Assembly (NCBI RefSeq): GCF_943914615.1
Contig: NZ_CALUCS010000019.1
Location: forward strand, 1 to 34,073
DNA from: an uncultured Corynebacterium sp.
GTDB taxonomy: Bacteria; Actinomycetota; Actinomycetes; Mycobacteriales; Mycobacteriaceae
Reading direction: 5' to 3'
Length of the DNA: 34,073 bases
Shown: positions 9,554 through 16,663 of the stretch, piece by piece
How positions within the stretch are numbered: the first letter of the stretch is position 1
How the letters are laid out: each line of letters opens with the position of its first letter
Program-made: the position numbers and the translations under genes
The notes under the pieces: generated by a model
Databases searched by the model: none
What the model was told of the DNA's origin: nothing
What the model saw: only the letters and a program-made list of their open reading frames with translations

Positions 9554-9787
9554 TCACATCGCCTTTTTGCTCTCGGCGATACGTTTACGGAGGAACTGGG
9601 CACGTTCGCTGTCGCCGTAGCCGTCTCGTTCCATTACTTCCAGTACAGCTTCGTCGCCGGTGATTTCTCCTCGGAGGATGCGTCGGACATCCTCTTCGTC
9701 TCGGGTTGTCATGGTGTATCCGGCCATCGTCATGGAGGCGCGGACGGCAGCAGCCTTCTGATCTTCGGTGCGGTTATCGGCAGTCAT
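9554..9787 (-). CDS. VbhA-like small antitoxin-type protein (paralogue 2)
   Basis: The 77-residue product is read from ATG 9787, with GGAAGGGA as ribosome site about eight bases upstream. It is a close paralogue of the gene at 9166-9435. Both share TADNRTEDQK, VRASMTMAG, LRGEITGDEA, GYGDSERA and FLRKRIAES. The central segment differs (YTMTTRDEEDVRRI against HTIDSEQEARLRRV), and this copy lacks the 14-residue polar tail of the other. The two genes are in tandem on the same strand, 118 bp apart, and arose by duplication. Each keeps its own ribosome site. As in paralogue 1, Ala replaces the inhibitory Glu of the Fic-antitoxin motif. Function is unproven. Confidence 0.7.
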   Translation of the reverse strand: MTADNRTEDQKAAAVRASMTMAGYTMTTRDEEDVRRILRGEITGDEAVLEVMERDGYGDSERAQFLRKRIAESKKAM

Positions 9788-10099
9788 GGTCTGTGTCCCT
9801 TCCGATATGTTGTTGATTTGTTTACGGTGGGCAAATGCCTAGGCATCTTCGGCGGACGTAGTACTTACTGTAGCGACGAGGTACGACACCTAGATTGATT
9901 TATCTGCCCGGTAATCAAACATTTGTTTGCCTGACGACAAATCTGTGAACTGGTGGGGTTTCTCTTAGCAAGAGTTCGGGGATTGAAAATTTTTGGAAAG
10001 TTCCAATCCGGCGTGGGGGAGGGCGCCGTATGTACCAATGAAGCGGCCCTGCGACGGGGTCGTGTGGAATACGATCGCTACCCCGAAGGAGCAGTACAA
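9788..10099. promoter_or_regulatory. Intergenic region upstream of the lipoprotein-sigK-rskA operon
   Basis: These 312 bases hold no convincing gene. A frame open from 9953 only becomes coding at 10100. The region carries the promoter of the paralogue 2 gene on the left. On the right are a 14-base palindrome TTGGAA-AG-TTCCAA (9993-10006) and a candidate ECF promoter at 10004-10031. Confidence 0.5.
10004..10031 (+). promoter_or_regulatory. Candidate SigK-type ECF promoter
   Basis: CAATCC (10004-10009), a 16-base spacer and CCGTAT (10026-10031) resemble the mycobacterial SigK pattern CCATCC-N16-17-CCGAAT as I recall it, matching 10 of 12 positions. Transcription from it would begin near 10038 and give a leader of about 60 bases before ATG 10100. 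The -35 hexamer overlaps the TTGGAA/TTCCAA palindrome. Confidence 0.45.
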
Positions 10100-10477
10100 A
10101 TGATGGTTCGCAAGACTAACTCTGCAGCCAACCTCGCAGCCGGATTCTCTGCGGGCCGTGCCGCCGTTGCCGTGGCCCTGACCGGCGTGATGGGTCTGGG
10201 CCTGGTTGCGTGCAATGAGGACGATGACTCTGCGGACTCCAAGATGAGTGAAACCTCTTCCGAGATGACCACCGAGAGCAAGATGACTGAGGAGAAGATG
10301 TCCGAGGAAAACACGGAGAACATGATGGAGACCGAGGAGAGCATGATGCCAGACAAGCCTGCAATGTCCGAGGAGATGGACAGCAAGATGGACAACAAAA
10401 TGGAAGACCAGACCGAGAACATGATGGAGACCGATGAAAGCATGATGCCGGACCTGCAGGGCAAGCAGAACCAGTAG
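10100..10477 (+). CDS. Methionine-rich acidic lipoprotein
   Basis: The 125-residue product starts at ATG 10100, chosen because GAAGGAG (10085-10091) lies eight bases upstream and the signal sequence begins here. Residues 1-37 are a lipoprotein signal peptide with lipobox LVAC, so Cys38 should be lipidated and the mature protein tethered outside the cytoplasmic membrane. The mature part is almost only Met, Glu, Asp, Ser, Thr, Lys and Asn, with no aromatic residues. It has two near-identical blocks, TENMMETEESMMPD and TENMMETDESMMPD. It is predicted to be disordered. Clustered Met on an exported acidic chain could bind Cu(I) or act as an oxidant sink (inference). The gene lies 34 bp before sigK and probably shares its transcript. 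Confidence 0.85.
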   Translation: MMVRKTNSAANLAAGFSAGRAAVAVALTGVMGLGLVACNEDDDSADSKMSETSSEMTTESKMTEEKMSEENTENMMETEESMMPDKPAMSEEMDSKMDNKMEDQTENMMETDESMMPDLQGKQNQ

Positions 10478-10511
10478 ATGACGAGCAGGTCGTAGGCCCT
10501 GGGGCACTACG

Positions 10512-11108
10512 ATGAAAACGGTGGCCATCGTCGATAGAGAAACCCTTGAGAGCTTGATGCTGCTCACCCAACAGGGTGATGCAGCGGCTTTCGCACGCCT
10601 CTACGACCACATCGCCCCGAATGTTCTGGGCCTCAGCCTGCAAATCCTCCACGACCAAGCGCAGGCAGAGGAAGTCACCCAAGAAGTATTCATCGAAGTG
10701 TGGCAACACGCTGCAGACTTCGACCCAGCCAAAGGCTCGGCCAAGGCATGGATCCTCCGCCGGGCGAGGCTCCGCGCCATTGATCGCGTCCGAAGCGCCA
10801 TCGCCACTATGAAGCGGGATGACCGAGAGGCCTTCCTGGTGGCGTCAATAAATAAAGAAAGCGTGGAAGACGAGGCGCTAAGGAACGTGCAACGCCACGC
10901 CGTGCGGACGGCGCTGGAGATCATGGGCGAGCCGCACAAGACCGCGATTCTGCTGGCCTACTTCGGCGACATGACTCACGCGGAGCTGGCGGAAGCCACC
11001 GGGGTACCGCTGGGAACTGCGAAGACGCGCGTGCGCGATGGGCTTCGTAAGCTAGAGAAGATCCTCAAGGAACAACGCGACGCACTGGCGGAAGGGGGTG
11101 CCCAATGA
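10512..11108 (+). CDS. sigK: ECF RNA polymerase sigma factor, SigK-type
   Basis: The 198-residue product directs RNA polymerase to a small set of envelope-related promoters. Region 2 (about residues 25-95) includes FARLYDHIAPNVLGL, EEVTQEVFIEVWQHA and WILRRARLRAIDRVR. Region 4 (about 130-185) includes TAILLAYFGDMTHAELAEATGVPLGTAKTRVRDGLRKL, with the helix-turn-helix EATGVPLGTAKTRV. The start is ATG 10512; the ribosome site is weak, and translation may partly couple to the lipoprotein gene. Its stop overlaps the start of the next gene (ATGA). Pairing with an RskA-type anti-sigma gene is why I call it SigK. The candidate promoter at 10004-10031 suggests autoregulation. Confidence 0.88.
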   Translation: MKTVAIVDRETLESLMLLTQQGDAAAFARLYDHIAPNVLGLSLQILHDQAQAEEVTQEVFIEVWQHAADFDPAKGSAKAWILRRARLRAIDRVRSAIATMKRDDREAFLVASINKESVEDEALRNVQRHAVRTALEIMGEPHKTAILLAYFGDMTHAELAEATGVPLGTAKTRVRDGLRKLEKILKEQRDALAEGGAQ

Positions 11109-11872
11109 AAGACGAGAAGCCGGACTTCGGCGAGCTAGAGGCTGATCTGGCGGAGTTGGCCGAACCTGTGGCACCTCCGCCGCAGCTGAAGTCAAGCATC
11201 ATGGATGCGATCGCTTCGGGCGAGTATCCGCAGGTCGCGCCGGGTGCAAAGGCCGGTGAGGATAACGTTGTGCCTTTGTCGAAAACGCGCGGGACTCGCC
11301 GTGGATTCGCACGCACTGCCTTTGCCGCAGCCGCCGCAGTTGTTCTGCTGGCCGGCGTGGGGATCGTGGGCACCACCAGCGGGCTGTGGGGCGACGGCGA
11401 GAACGCTGACCTTGCGGAAAACAACACCAACCAGTCCGTTGAAGGCGGCGGGGAAGACGCCCCGGAGGTGTTCTCGGACGATGAAAGCGCTGGTCAGGGC
11501 GCGAATAGCGAGGTGCCCATGCAGGGTGCCGAGGCGGAGGACCACATGCACTCCATCATGGCGATGGGGGACGTGCGCAGCGTGTCGCTGAAGGCCGAAG
11601 GGTCAACGCTGGACGTGGTGGTCTCGGCGGAAATGGATTCCGGTGGGGCGATGGTCAACGGCGCGCCAGTGTTGAAGGACGGCATGGGCGCTCAAGTTTG
11701 GTCTATCAACGAAAGTGGCGCCGCCCGATCGGCCGGTGTGATTGGCCAGGACCCGCACGACAACGTGTGGATGCCGCTGCCGGCGGACACGATGATGGTG
11801 CGCGTCACCGAGGAGCCGATGGACGGCAGCGATACGCCGGGTGGGACCGTGCTGGCCGAGGGGAAGCTCTAG
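11105..11872 (+). CDS. rskA: Anti-sigma-K factor, RskA-type membrane protein
   Basis: The 255-residue product has a cytoplasmic N-terminal part (residues 1-70) expected to bind the sigma factor, one membrane helix (about 71-91, TAFAAAAAVVLLAGVGIVGT) and an extracytoplasmic C-terminal RskA domain (about 145-255, ending GAQVWSINESGAARSAGVIG and VRVTEEPMDGSDTPGGTVLA). The ATGA overlap with sigK indicates translational coupling and a fixed sigma:anti-sigma ratio. AAGGGGG about seven bases before the ATG is the ribosome site. In mycobacteria RskA-type proteins are cut in the membrane to release SigK. The same is likely here but not visible. The external domain contains Met-rich segments (DHMHSIMAMGD), echoing the methionine-rich lipoprotein. 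The N-terminal region lacks the zinc-binding H-x3-C-x2-C motif of ZAS-type anti-sigmas. Confidence 0.88.
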   Translation: MKDEKPDFGELEADLAELAEPVAPPPQLKSSIMDAIASGEYPQVAPGAKAGEDNVVPLSKTRGTRRGFARTAFAAAAAVVLLAGVGIVGTTSGLWGDGENADLAENNTNQSVEGGGEDAPEVFSDDESAGQGANSEVPMQGAEAEDHMHSIMAMGDVRSVSLKAEGSTLDVVVSAEMDSGGAMVNGAPVLKDGMGAQVWSINESGAARSAGVIGQDPHDNVWMPLPADTMMVRVTEEPMDGSDTPGGTVLAEGKL

Positions 11873-11910
11873 TTCCCTTCGGGCTCCACAGCGAATTTCT
11901 TGCCCTGGAT

Positions 11911-11952
11911 GCACTTCGGCCTCTGCCGGGGTGCTAAACCCGCTTTTTGTGT
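11911..11952 (+). terminator. Probable terminator after rskA
   Basis: GCACTTCGGC (11911-11920) pairs with GCCGGGGTGC (11925-11934) over ten positions with two G-U pairs and a four-base loop. A T-run (CTTTTTG) follows about ten bases later. This would end the lipoprotein-sigK-rskA transcript. Confidence 0.55.
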
Positions 11953-11988
11953 AGATCAGCCCCCGCCGCTGCAAGTAATGTGGGTTGA

Positions 11989-12297
11989 GTGAGCCCAATC
12001 AAACCGCAAACCCCAACCCAGGGAGCCCCACAACAAATGACCGGCACAACCACCACGTATCGCTACACCGACCCCTTCACCGGCACACCGCAAACCATCG
12101 ATGGCCCTGAGGGGAAGGCGTACATGCTGGTGGAACGTGGGGAGAAAGTCCGCGTCGGCGACCCGTTGGGCTTCTACGATGATCACGAAAGCGCCCGCGC
12201 GGCCGTGATGGCCCGTCTCAACGAGAAAGCCCGCACCCTGCGAGACTGCGAAGAGTATTACGTCACACACACCACCCTTCGTGGAGCCCAGCACTAG
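11989..12297 (+). CDS. Small hypothetical protein
   Basis: A 102-codon frame starts at GTG 11989; an ATG 16 codons later is an alternative. The N-terminal residues are Pro/Gln/Thr-rich. The rest appears folded (TYRYTDPFTGTPQTIDGPEGKAY, VERGEKVRVGDPLGFYDDHE, then a helix ESARAAVMARLNEKARTL and ECEEYYV-like strand). There is no signal peptide, membrane helix or recognised motif. The gene ends 15 bp before the alpha/beta-hydrolase gene, so the two are probably co-transcribed. Coding character (GC-rich third positions) supports reality. Confidence 0.65.
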   Translation: MSPIKPQTPTQGAPQQMTGTTTTYRYTDPFTGTPQTIDGPEGKAYMLVERGEKVRVGDPLGFYDDHESARAAVMARLNEKARTLRDCEEYYVTHTTLRGAQH

Positions 12298-12312
12298 CAC
12301 TACCCACCACCC

Positions 12313-14232
12313 ATGCGTAAATTGCGGCGAAAAATCCTTCCGGGTCTACAACGGCGGGCGAAGTGGGCCTCCTTCACCACGCTGTCCTACTCGTTCCGCG
12401 CCGCCGCCGGCGCAATCGACCTCTACGCCAACCTCTTCCCAGGTGTGCGCCTGAACAGGCGCTATGCCCTGGATCCCCGCCGTGGTTTCGCCATCATCGG
12501 GGCGGAAATCGGCATGTGGAATGCCCTTTCGCCCTCTCTGCTACCGCACCCCTGGTGGGCCGTTGCCGGTAACGCCTCCACGTCCCAGACGGTCGGGCAT
12601 TTCAACGGCACCATCATCGCCAGCGCAGTGCTTCCGGCCTTCCGCGCCGCCGGCCTGGACCTGCGGGAACTCGTGAACAAGCCCGGCTACCGCGAGGCCT
12701 ACCGCGCCATGCACGCTGCATTCACCCTGGCCACCGCCGTCGCGGCCTACCGCTTCTACAAGCGCCAAGGCGAATCCGCCGCGCTGGTGAACAGCCAGCG
12801 TCTCGGCGCCCCCTCCGCCTTCGTTGGCATTGCCGTCAGCACCCTCGGCTACGGCGCATTCCTGCTGCTCGGCGAGCTACTACAGTCCAGCTTCGACCTC
12901 ACCCGGCATTCGCTGCGCCGATTCGTCCCCGCCCCTGTAGCTGTGCCTGTGGCCGCTGGGGCGGTGGGCGTCATCGCCTACCTCATCTCCGACAAGATCC
13001 TGCTGCGGCAGTTCCTCGAGAAGTTCAACGAGAAAGCCGAGCTCGTAAACCGCCGCGTGTACTGGGGCTACCAGCAACCCTGGGAGCCCGAGCGTTCCGG
13101 TTCAGTGTGGTCGCACGAAAGGTGGATCTCCCTGGGCGCGCAAGGCCGCGTGCTGGTCGGCGGTGGGCCTAGGGCGCGCGACATCACAGAGGTCACGGGC
13201 CTGGACGACGTGCACGAGCCGATCCGCATCTACGGCGGACTGGCCCCCGGACGCACGCTAGAAAGCATCGTTGATCTGGTGAAACGGGAGCTGTTGCGGA
13301 CGGGCGCCCTGCACCGCTCGGCCATCGTCATCCACACCTCCACCGGCACGGGATGGGTGCCGGATTGGCAGCTGGATACCGTCGAATTTCTTACGGGCGG
13401 CAACTGCGTGAACGTGACGATGCAGTACTCCTACGTGCAGTCGCCCGTCGCCTATGTGCTTGACCGCGATACCCCGGTGCGCGCTGCCAAGTTACTTATT
13501 GACGCCGTGTTTGAGCTGCTCGACGGTATGCCCAATGCGCCGAAGGTGTTCGTGACCGGCGAATCCCTAGGGGCGTATGGCACGGCAGCAGCCTTCGACG
13601 GGCTGGAGGACATGCTGGCAAAGGTGGACGGGGCAGTGCTGTCCGGCGCACCACGCTTTACCAAGATGATCCGGGACATGACCACCCACCGCGACGAAGG
13701 CTCGCCAGAGCGCCTACCGCTGTACGACCAAGGCCGGCACGTGCGCTTCATCAGTCACGCCGACCACCTGGATCGCGACTGGCGCGGCCAGGAGTACGGC
13801 CAGCAGTGGCAGCACCCGCGGGTTGCTGTGGTGCAGCACGCCTCCGATGCGATCGTGTGGTGGGATGCTGATCTGTTCTGGAAGGAACCAGACTGGCTGC
13901 GCGAACCCGGCGCTCGGGGTGTGCCCGCACCGGCCACCCAGCACAACGATGTGGTGGATACGCTCCGCTGGATTCCGTTTACCACCGGCTGGCAGGTGGC
14001 CATGGACATGCTGACCTCCAAGCAAACCCCCGCAGGCCACGGCCATAACTACCGCGGAATCATGGTCCCGACCTGGGAGCGGATCTTAGGCCCCGACCTG
14101 GTGCGCGCGCCCCTGACCCCGGAGCTACAGCAGCGCATAACGGATTGGATCACGGAACATTCGCGGGATACGCGCCGGGAGGAAGACCGCTTCCTCGACC
14201 GATTCGGCTTCGGCGTGGCACGGGAGGACTAG
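12313..14232 (+). CDS. Membrane-anchored alpha/beta-hydrolase family protein
   Basis: The 639-residue product matches the actinobacterial two-domain family with an N-terminal membrane domain (Abhydrolase_9_N type) and a C-terminal alpha/beta-hydrolase domain (Abhydrolase_9 type). The first 230 residues contain several hydrophobic segments (for example FVGIAVSTLGYGAFLLLGEL and VAVPVAAGAVGVIAYLISDK). The hydrolase part begins near residue 270. Its nucleophile elbow is TGESLG (Ser about 418), and later Asp/His residues (HADHLDRDW, HGHNYRG) are candidates for the rest of the triad. Substrate is unknown; a lipid or ester in the envelope is likely from the family and membrane location. The ribosome site is weak. 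The stop is eight bases from the convergent TetR gene's stop. Confidence 0.85.
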   Translation: MRKLRRKILPGLQRRAKWASFTTLSYSFRAAAGAIDLYANLFPGVRLNRRYALDPRRGFAIIGAEIGMWNALSPSLLPHPWWAVAGNASTSQTVGHFNGTIIASAVLPAFRAAGLDLRELVNKPGYREAYRAMHAAFTLATAVAAYRFYKRQGESAALVNSQRLGAPSAFVGIAVSTLGYGAFLLLGELLQSSFDLTRHSLRRFVPAPVAVPVAAGAVGVIAYLISDKILLRQFLEKFNEKAELVNRRVYWGYQQPWEPERSGSVWSHERWISLGAQGRVLVGGGPRARDITEVTGLDDVHEPIRIYGGLAPGRTLESIVDLVKRELLRTGALHRSAIVIHTSTGTGWVPDWQLDTVEFLTGGNCVNVTMQYSYVQSPVAYVLDRDTPVRAAKLLIDAVFELLDGMPNAPKVFVTGESLGAYGTAAAFDGLEDMLAKVDGAVLSGAPRFTKMIRDMTTHRDEGSPERLPLYDQGRHVRFISHADHLDRDWRGQEYGQQWQHPRVAVVQHASDAIVWWDADLFWKEPDWLREPGARGVPAPATQHNDVVDTLRWIPFTTGWQVAMDMLTSKQTPAGHGHNYRGIMVPTWERILGPDLVRAPLTPELQQRITDWITEHSRDTRREEDRFLDRFGFGVARED

Positions 14233-14240
14233 CCCAGCGC

Positions 14241-14936
14241 CTACTGCGGTGGCGTCAAGTAATCGTCGATCGGCCGCGCGATGGCCTGCAGGGCGCGCTC
14301 CTCGCTAACCCCCAGCATGCGCAGCAAATCCAGCGCTAGGTCGTCGCCGGCGGTTCTGCTGTTCAACGTCGCATCCTCGTGCAGGCGCTGCCCTAGCATC
14401 GCGTTGGCGCCGAAGATAATCGCCGCAGCCGTTTCGGTGCTGGCCACGTGGAAGGAACCATCGTCCACGCCCGCGCTGATCCGTTCGCGCAGCTTGCGCA
14501 CCAGCTCGTTGGGCATGGTGTAGAAGTCAGGGGAGCGGCGCACAATCGACTTCGACAGCGTTGGCACCAGTCGGTGCGCATACGCAAGAATGCGGATATT
14601 CATGGCCGCCGCGTCGATCGAGTCCAGATCCTGGTCCGCCGCCAGGTCAAAGATGCTGGCCAGGTTGTTTACCGCGTACTCCGCGACTGCGTCGAAGAAC
14701 TGTGTGCGGTCTTTGAAAAAGTTGTAGAAGCTGCCGTTGGAAACCCCGGCCTTCTGGGTGATCGCCAGGATGGAAAGGTCCGTCTGCTCTTCGGCGATTA
14801 GCTCGATGCCGGCGTGCAGTAGCGCCTGTTTGGTCCGCTCGCGGCGCGTACCTGCCTGCTCGCTGCGGTTGAAGATGGCTTGCATCCACGCGGCGGTATC
14901 GATGTGTTGCTCGCCTGCTCGCACGCGCGGATTCAC
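14241..14936 (-). CDS. TetR-family transcriptional regulator
   Basis: The 231-residue product has a typical TetR N-terminal helix-turn-helix at about residues 30-80 (RRERTKQALLHAGIELIAEE, then LAITQKAGVSNGSFYNFFKD). The C-terminal ligand domain is all-helical and diverged, so the effector cannot be predicted. The start is uncertain: GTG 14936 has AGAGGGG abutting it, while an in-frame GTG four codons later is better spaced from the same site. ATG 14885 lacks a ribosome site. The convergent hydrolase gene could be its target, as TetR regulators often control neighbours, but no operator is evident. Upstream, 126 bp separate it from the first 101-bp repeat of the AlbA_2 cassette. Confidence 0.9.
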   Translation of the reverse strand: MNPRVRAGEQHIDTAAWMQAIFNRSEQAGTRRERTKQALLHAGIELIAEEQTDLSILAITQKAGVSNGSFYNFFKDRTQFFDAVAEYAVNNLASIFDLAADQDLDSIDAAAMNIRILAYAHRLVPTLSKSIVRRSPDFYTMPNELVRKLRERISAGVDDGSFHVASTETAAAIIFGANAMLGQRLHEDATLNSRTAGDDLALDLLRMLGVSEERALQAIARPIDDYLTPPQ

Positions 14937-15062
14937 CCCTCTTTTGCTTAGTGACGCCTACCGTTACAGCCACACCCGCTTCAGCATCGCTGCGGTTGCG
15001 AATATGCATAGCTTTCTTTCAGGCTAACCTATCGGCTTCCAAGGTTGCGAAAGAAGTCACTT

Positions 15063-15163
15063 GAAAGCTACTCGAAAGGTACTTGAAACCTACTAGAAAC
15101 AGATTTCGAGCCTCTGACCTGCAATAAACAACGTACTCGAAAATGTTTCGAGTAGAATGTTAG
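15063..15163 (+). repeat. Left 101-bp direct repeat of the AlbA_2 cassette
   Basis: It is identical at 96 of 101 positions to 16563-16663, exactly 1,500 bp away. Its left part contains 11-bp iterons: TCACTTGAAAG (15057-15067, just outside), CTACTCGAAAG (15068), GTACTTGAAAC (15079) and CTACTAGAAAC (15090). An inverted half-site TTTCGAG is at 15104-15110. The right part holds a palindrome with arms TACTCGAAA and TTTCGAGTA around ATG (15134-15154). The repeat ends three bases before the AlbA_2 start codon. Confidence 0.95.
15134..15158 (+). promoter_or_regulatory. Operator palindrome and -10 box of the second AlbA_2 gene
   Basis: The palindrome at 15134-15154 overlaps a -10 box TAGAAT (15153-15158). 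The box ends eight bases before GTG 15167, and no ribosome site lies between, so the mRNA is probably leaderless. A protein bound to the palindrome would cover the promoter, consistent with autorepression. Confidence 0.55.
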
Positions 15164-15166
15164 ATT

Positions 15167-16558
15167 GTGAGTGTGCAGCGAAACTTCCACGAGAAGCCGA
15201 ACCAGCTTCTGCAGTTCCCCGAAGACCAGTGGTTCGAGCGCAAATCTTTCCGCATTAAGCCGAAGGACTTGGCTAAGACAATTGTCGGCATGGCCAATTC
15301 TGAGGGCGGCGTAATTGCGGTTGGCATTTCGGACCGGCAATTCGAAGGAAGGCCGACTGCTACCCAAGACAATGCTCTGCGACAGACGTCGTTGGATCAC
15401 ACGGATCCGACGGTTCGCGTCCAGATCGAGTTGTGCGACGTGGATGACCGTACGCAGGTGTATCTTTTCCACGTCTTGCCCAGTGAGCGGGTTCATTATC
15501 TGAAGTCAGGGGACTGCTTCTTGCGAGTGGGTGATGAAACGAAGCACTTGAGGGCTGATGACATTCTGGAGCTTCGTTACACCAAGGGTGAGCAGCAATA
15601 CGATGCCACGGTTCCCGCGAACGCCACCCCGAACGACCTCAACATGGATCTGGTTGAGACTTATGCCGAGACCATTGGTTCTTCGAGTGCCGAAGATGCT
15701 CTGAGAGCGCGCAATCTGATTGATCGAGAAGGCAGGCCACGTGCTGCTGCGATATTGCTTTTCGGGCACAATCCTCAAGAGTTCTTCCCGAACGCACACA
15801 TCCGGGTTTTACGTTTTGGCGAGGACGAGCGATTGCCTGGCCAGATGCAGCAGTTGATGGATGACCAGCGTTTTGATGGGCCGATACCGCAACAGATTCA
15901 AGCAGCTCAGGAAGCAATTAGCGGAATGCTGCCAAATACTAGACGGCTCACCGGCGCGGGTCTTTTCGAGGATGAGAACCTTATCCCGCACGACGTTTGG
16001 CTTGAGGGGTTGGTCAACGCGGTGGTGCATCGCTCGTACAGCATGGTTGGGGATCACATTCGTTTTGAAATTTTCCCGAGCCGGATTGAGATCTCTAGCC
16101 CGGGCCGCTTCCCTGGCCTTGTAGATCCGACTAAACCGGAGTCCATTGCCCGCTTTGCGCGCAACCCTTTGATTGCGCGAGTGACCGCTGAGCTCCGCAT
16201 TGGCCAGGAACTGGGTGAGGGAATCCGACGTATGTTTGCAAGTATGCGGCGGGTTGGGTTTGCTGATCCGGTATATACGCAAACTAGTGGCAGCGTAGTT
16301 CTTACATTGAACGCAACACAGCGTTTAGATGCCCAAGTGCTGGGTGGTCTCCCTCGCCATTCCGAGGATGTGCTTGCTGCTCTAGAAATGAGTGGTCGGC
16401 CAATGTCCACGGGTGATGTCGCAGAGGCGCTGGGCTTGTCGGCCCCGCCAGTGCGCCGTGCATTGCAGGCTATGCGTGATGCTGGGCTGGTTCATTGGCG
16501 TGGAAATGGGCCGCGCGATCCGCGTGCCGTGTGGTCTGTAAAGGGGCCGCTTAGGTAG
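15167..16558 (+). CDS. AlbA_2/Schlafen-type putative DNA-binding ATPase-like regulator (second copy)
   Basis: The 463-residue product starts at GTG 15167 (VSVQRNF), with a second GTG two codons on. Residues about 10-125 are an AlbA_2 domain: WFERKSFRIKPKDLAKTIVGMANSEGGVIAVGISD contains the E-x-K motif and the ANSEGG strand turn. Residues about 265-380 fit the HATPase_c_4-type domain, with LVNAVVHRSYSMVGDHI, a SSPGRFPGLV loop, ARNPLIARVTAEL and ELGEGIRRM. A C-terminal winged helix (about 400-463, STGDVAEALGLSAPPVRRAL) completes the COG2865-like layout. It sits between pabB and a tetR gene that look otherwise adjacent. The gene fills the gap between two 101-bp repeats with three and four bases to spare. 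The role is unknown; autoregulation through the repeats is inferred. Confidence 0.9.
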   Translation: MSVQRNFHEKPNQLLQFPEDQWFERKSFRIKPKDLAKTIVGMANSEGGVIAVGISDRQFEGRPTATQDNALRQTSLDHTDPTVRVQIELCDVDDRTQVYLFHVLPSERVHYLKSGDCFLRVGDETKHLRADDILELRYTKGEQQYDATVPANATPNDLNMDLVETYAETIGSSSAEDALRARNLIDREGRPRAAAILLFGHNPQEFFPNAHIRVLRFGEDERLPGQMQQLMDDQRFDGPIPQQIQAAQEAISGMLPNTRRLTGAGLFEDENLIPHDVWLEGLVNAVVHRSYSMVGDHIRFEIFPSRIEISSPGRFPGLVDPTKPESIARFARNPLIARVTAELRIGQELGEGIRRMFASMRRVGFADPVYTQTSGSVVLTLNATQRLDAQVLGGLPRHSEDVLAALEMSGRPMSTGDVAEALGLSAPPVRRALQAMRDAGLVHWRGNGPRDPRAVWSVKGPLR

Positions 16559-16562
16559 CTAG

Positions 16563-16663
16563 GAAAGCTACTCGAAACGTACTCGAAACCTACTAGAAAC
16601 AAACTTCGAGCCTCTGACCTGCGATAAACAACGTACTCGAAAATGTTTCGAGTAGAATGTTAG
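16563..16663 (+). repeat. Right 101-bp direct repeat of the AlbA_2 cassette
   Basis: This copy begins four bases after the AlbA_2 stop codon. It has iterons CTACTCGAAAC (16568), GTACTCGAAAC (16579) and CTACTAGAAAC (16590), and the same palindrome at 16634-16654. It carries the same promoter box TAGAAT but no gene follows on this strand. Its last four bases overlap the stop codon of the convergent pabB gene (TAA read from 16662-16660). Confidence 0.95.

Noticed and set aside
10078..10464. Antisense frame of 128 codons in the lipoprotein gene
   Set aside because: It is the reverse reading of the Met/Glu repeats (Ile/Met/Ser-rich); the plus strand has a ribosome site, signal peptide and lipobox.
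15057..15154. Plasmid-type origin iterons or a phage attachment site
   Set aside because: Iterons and palindrome recur only at the two cassette edges; there is no Rep gene or integrase beside them, and the operator explanation is simpler.
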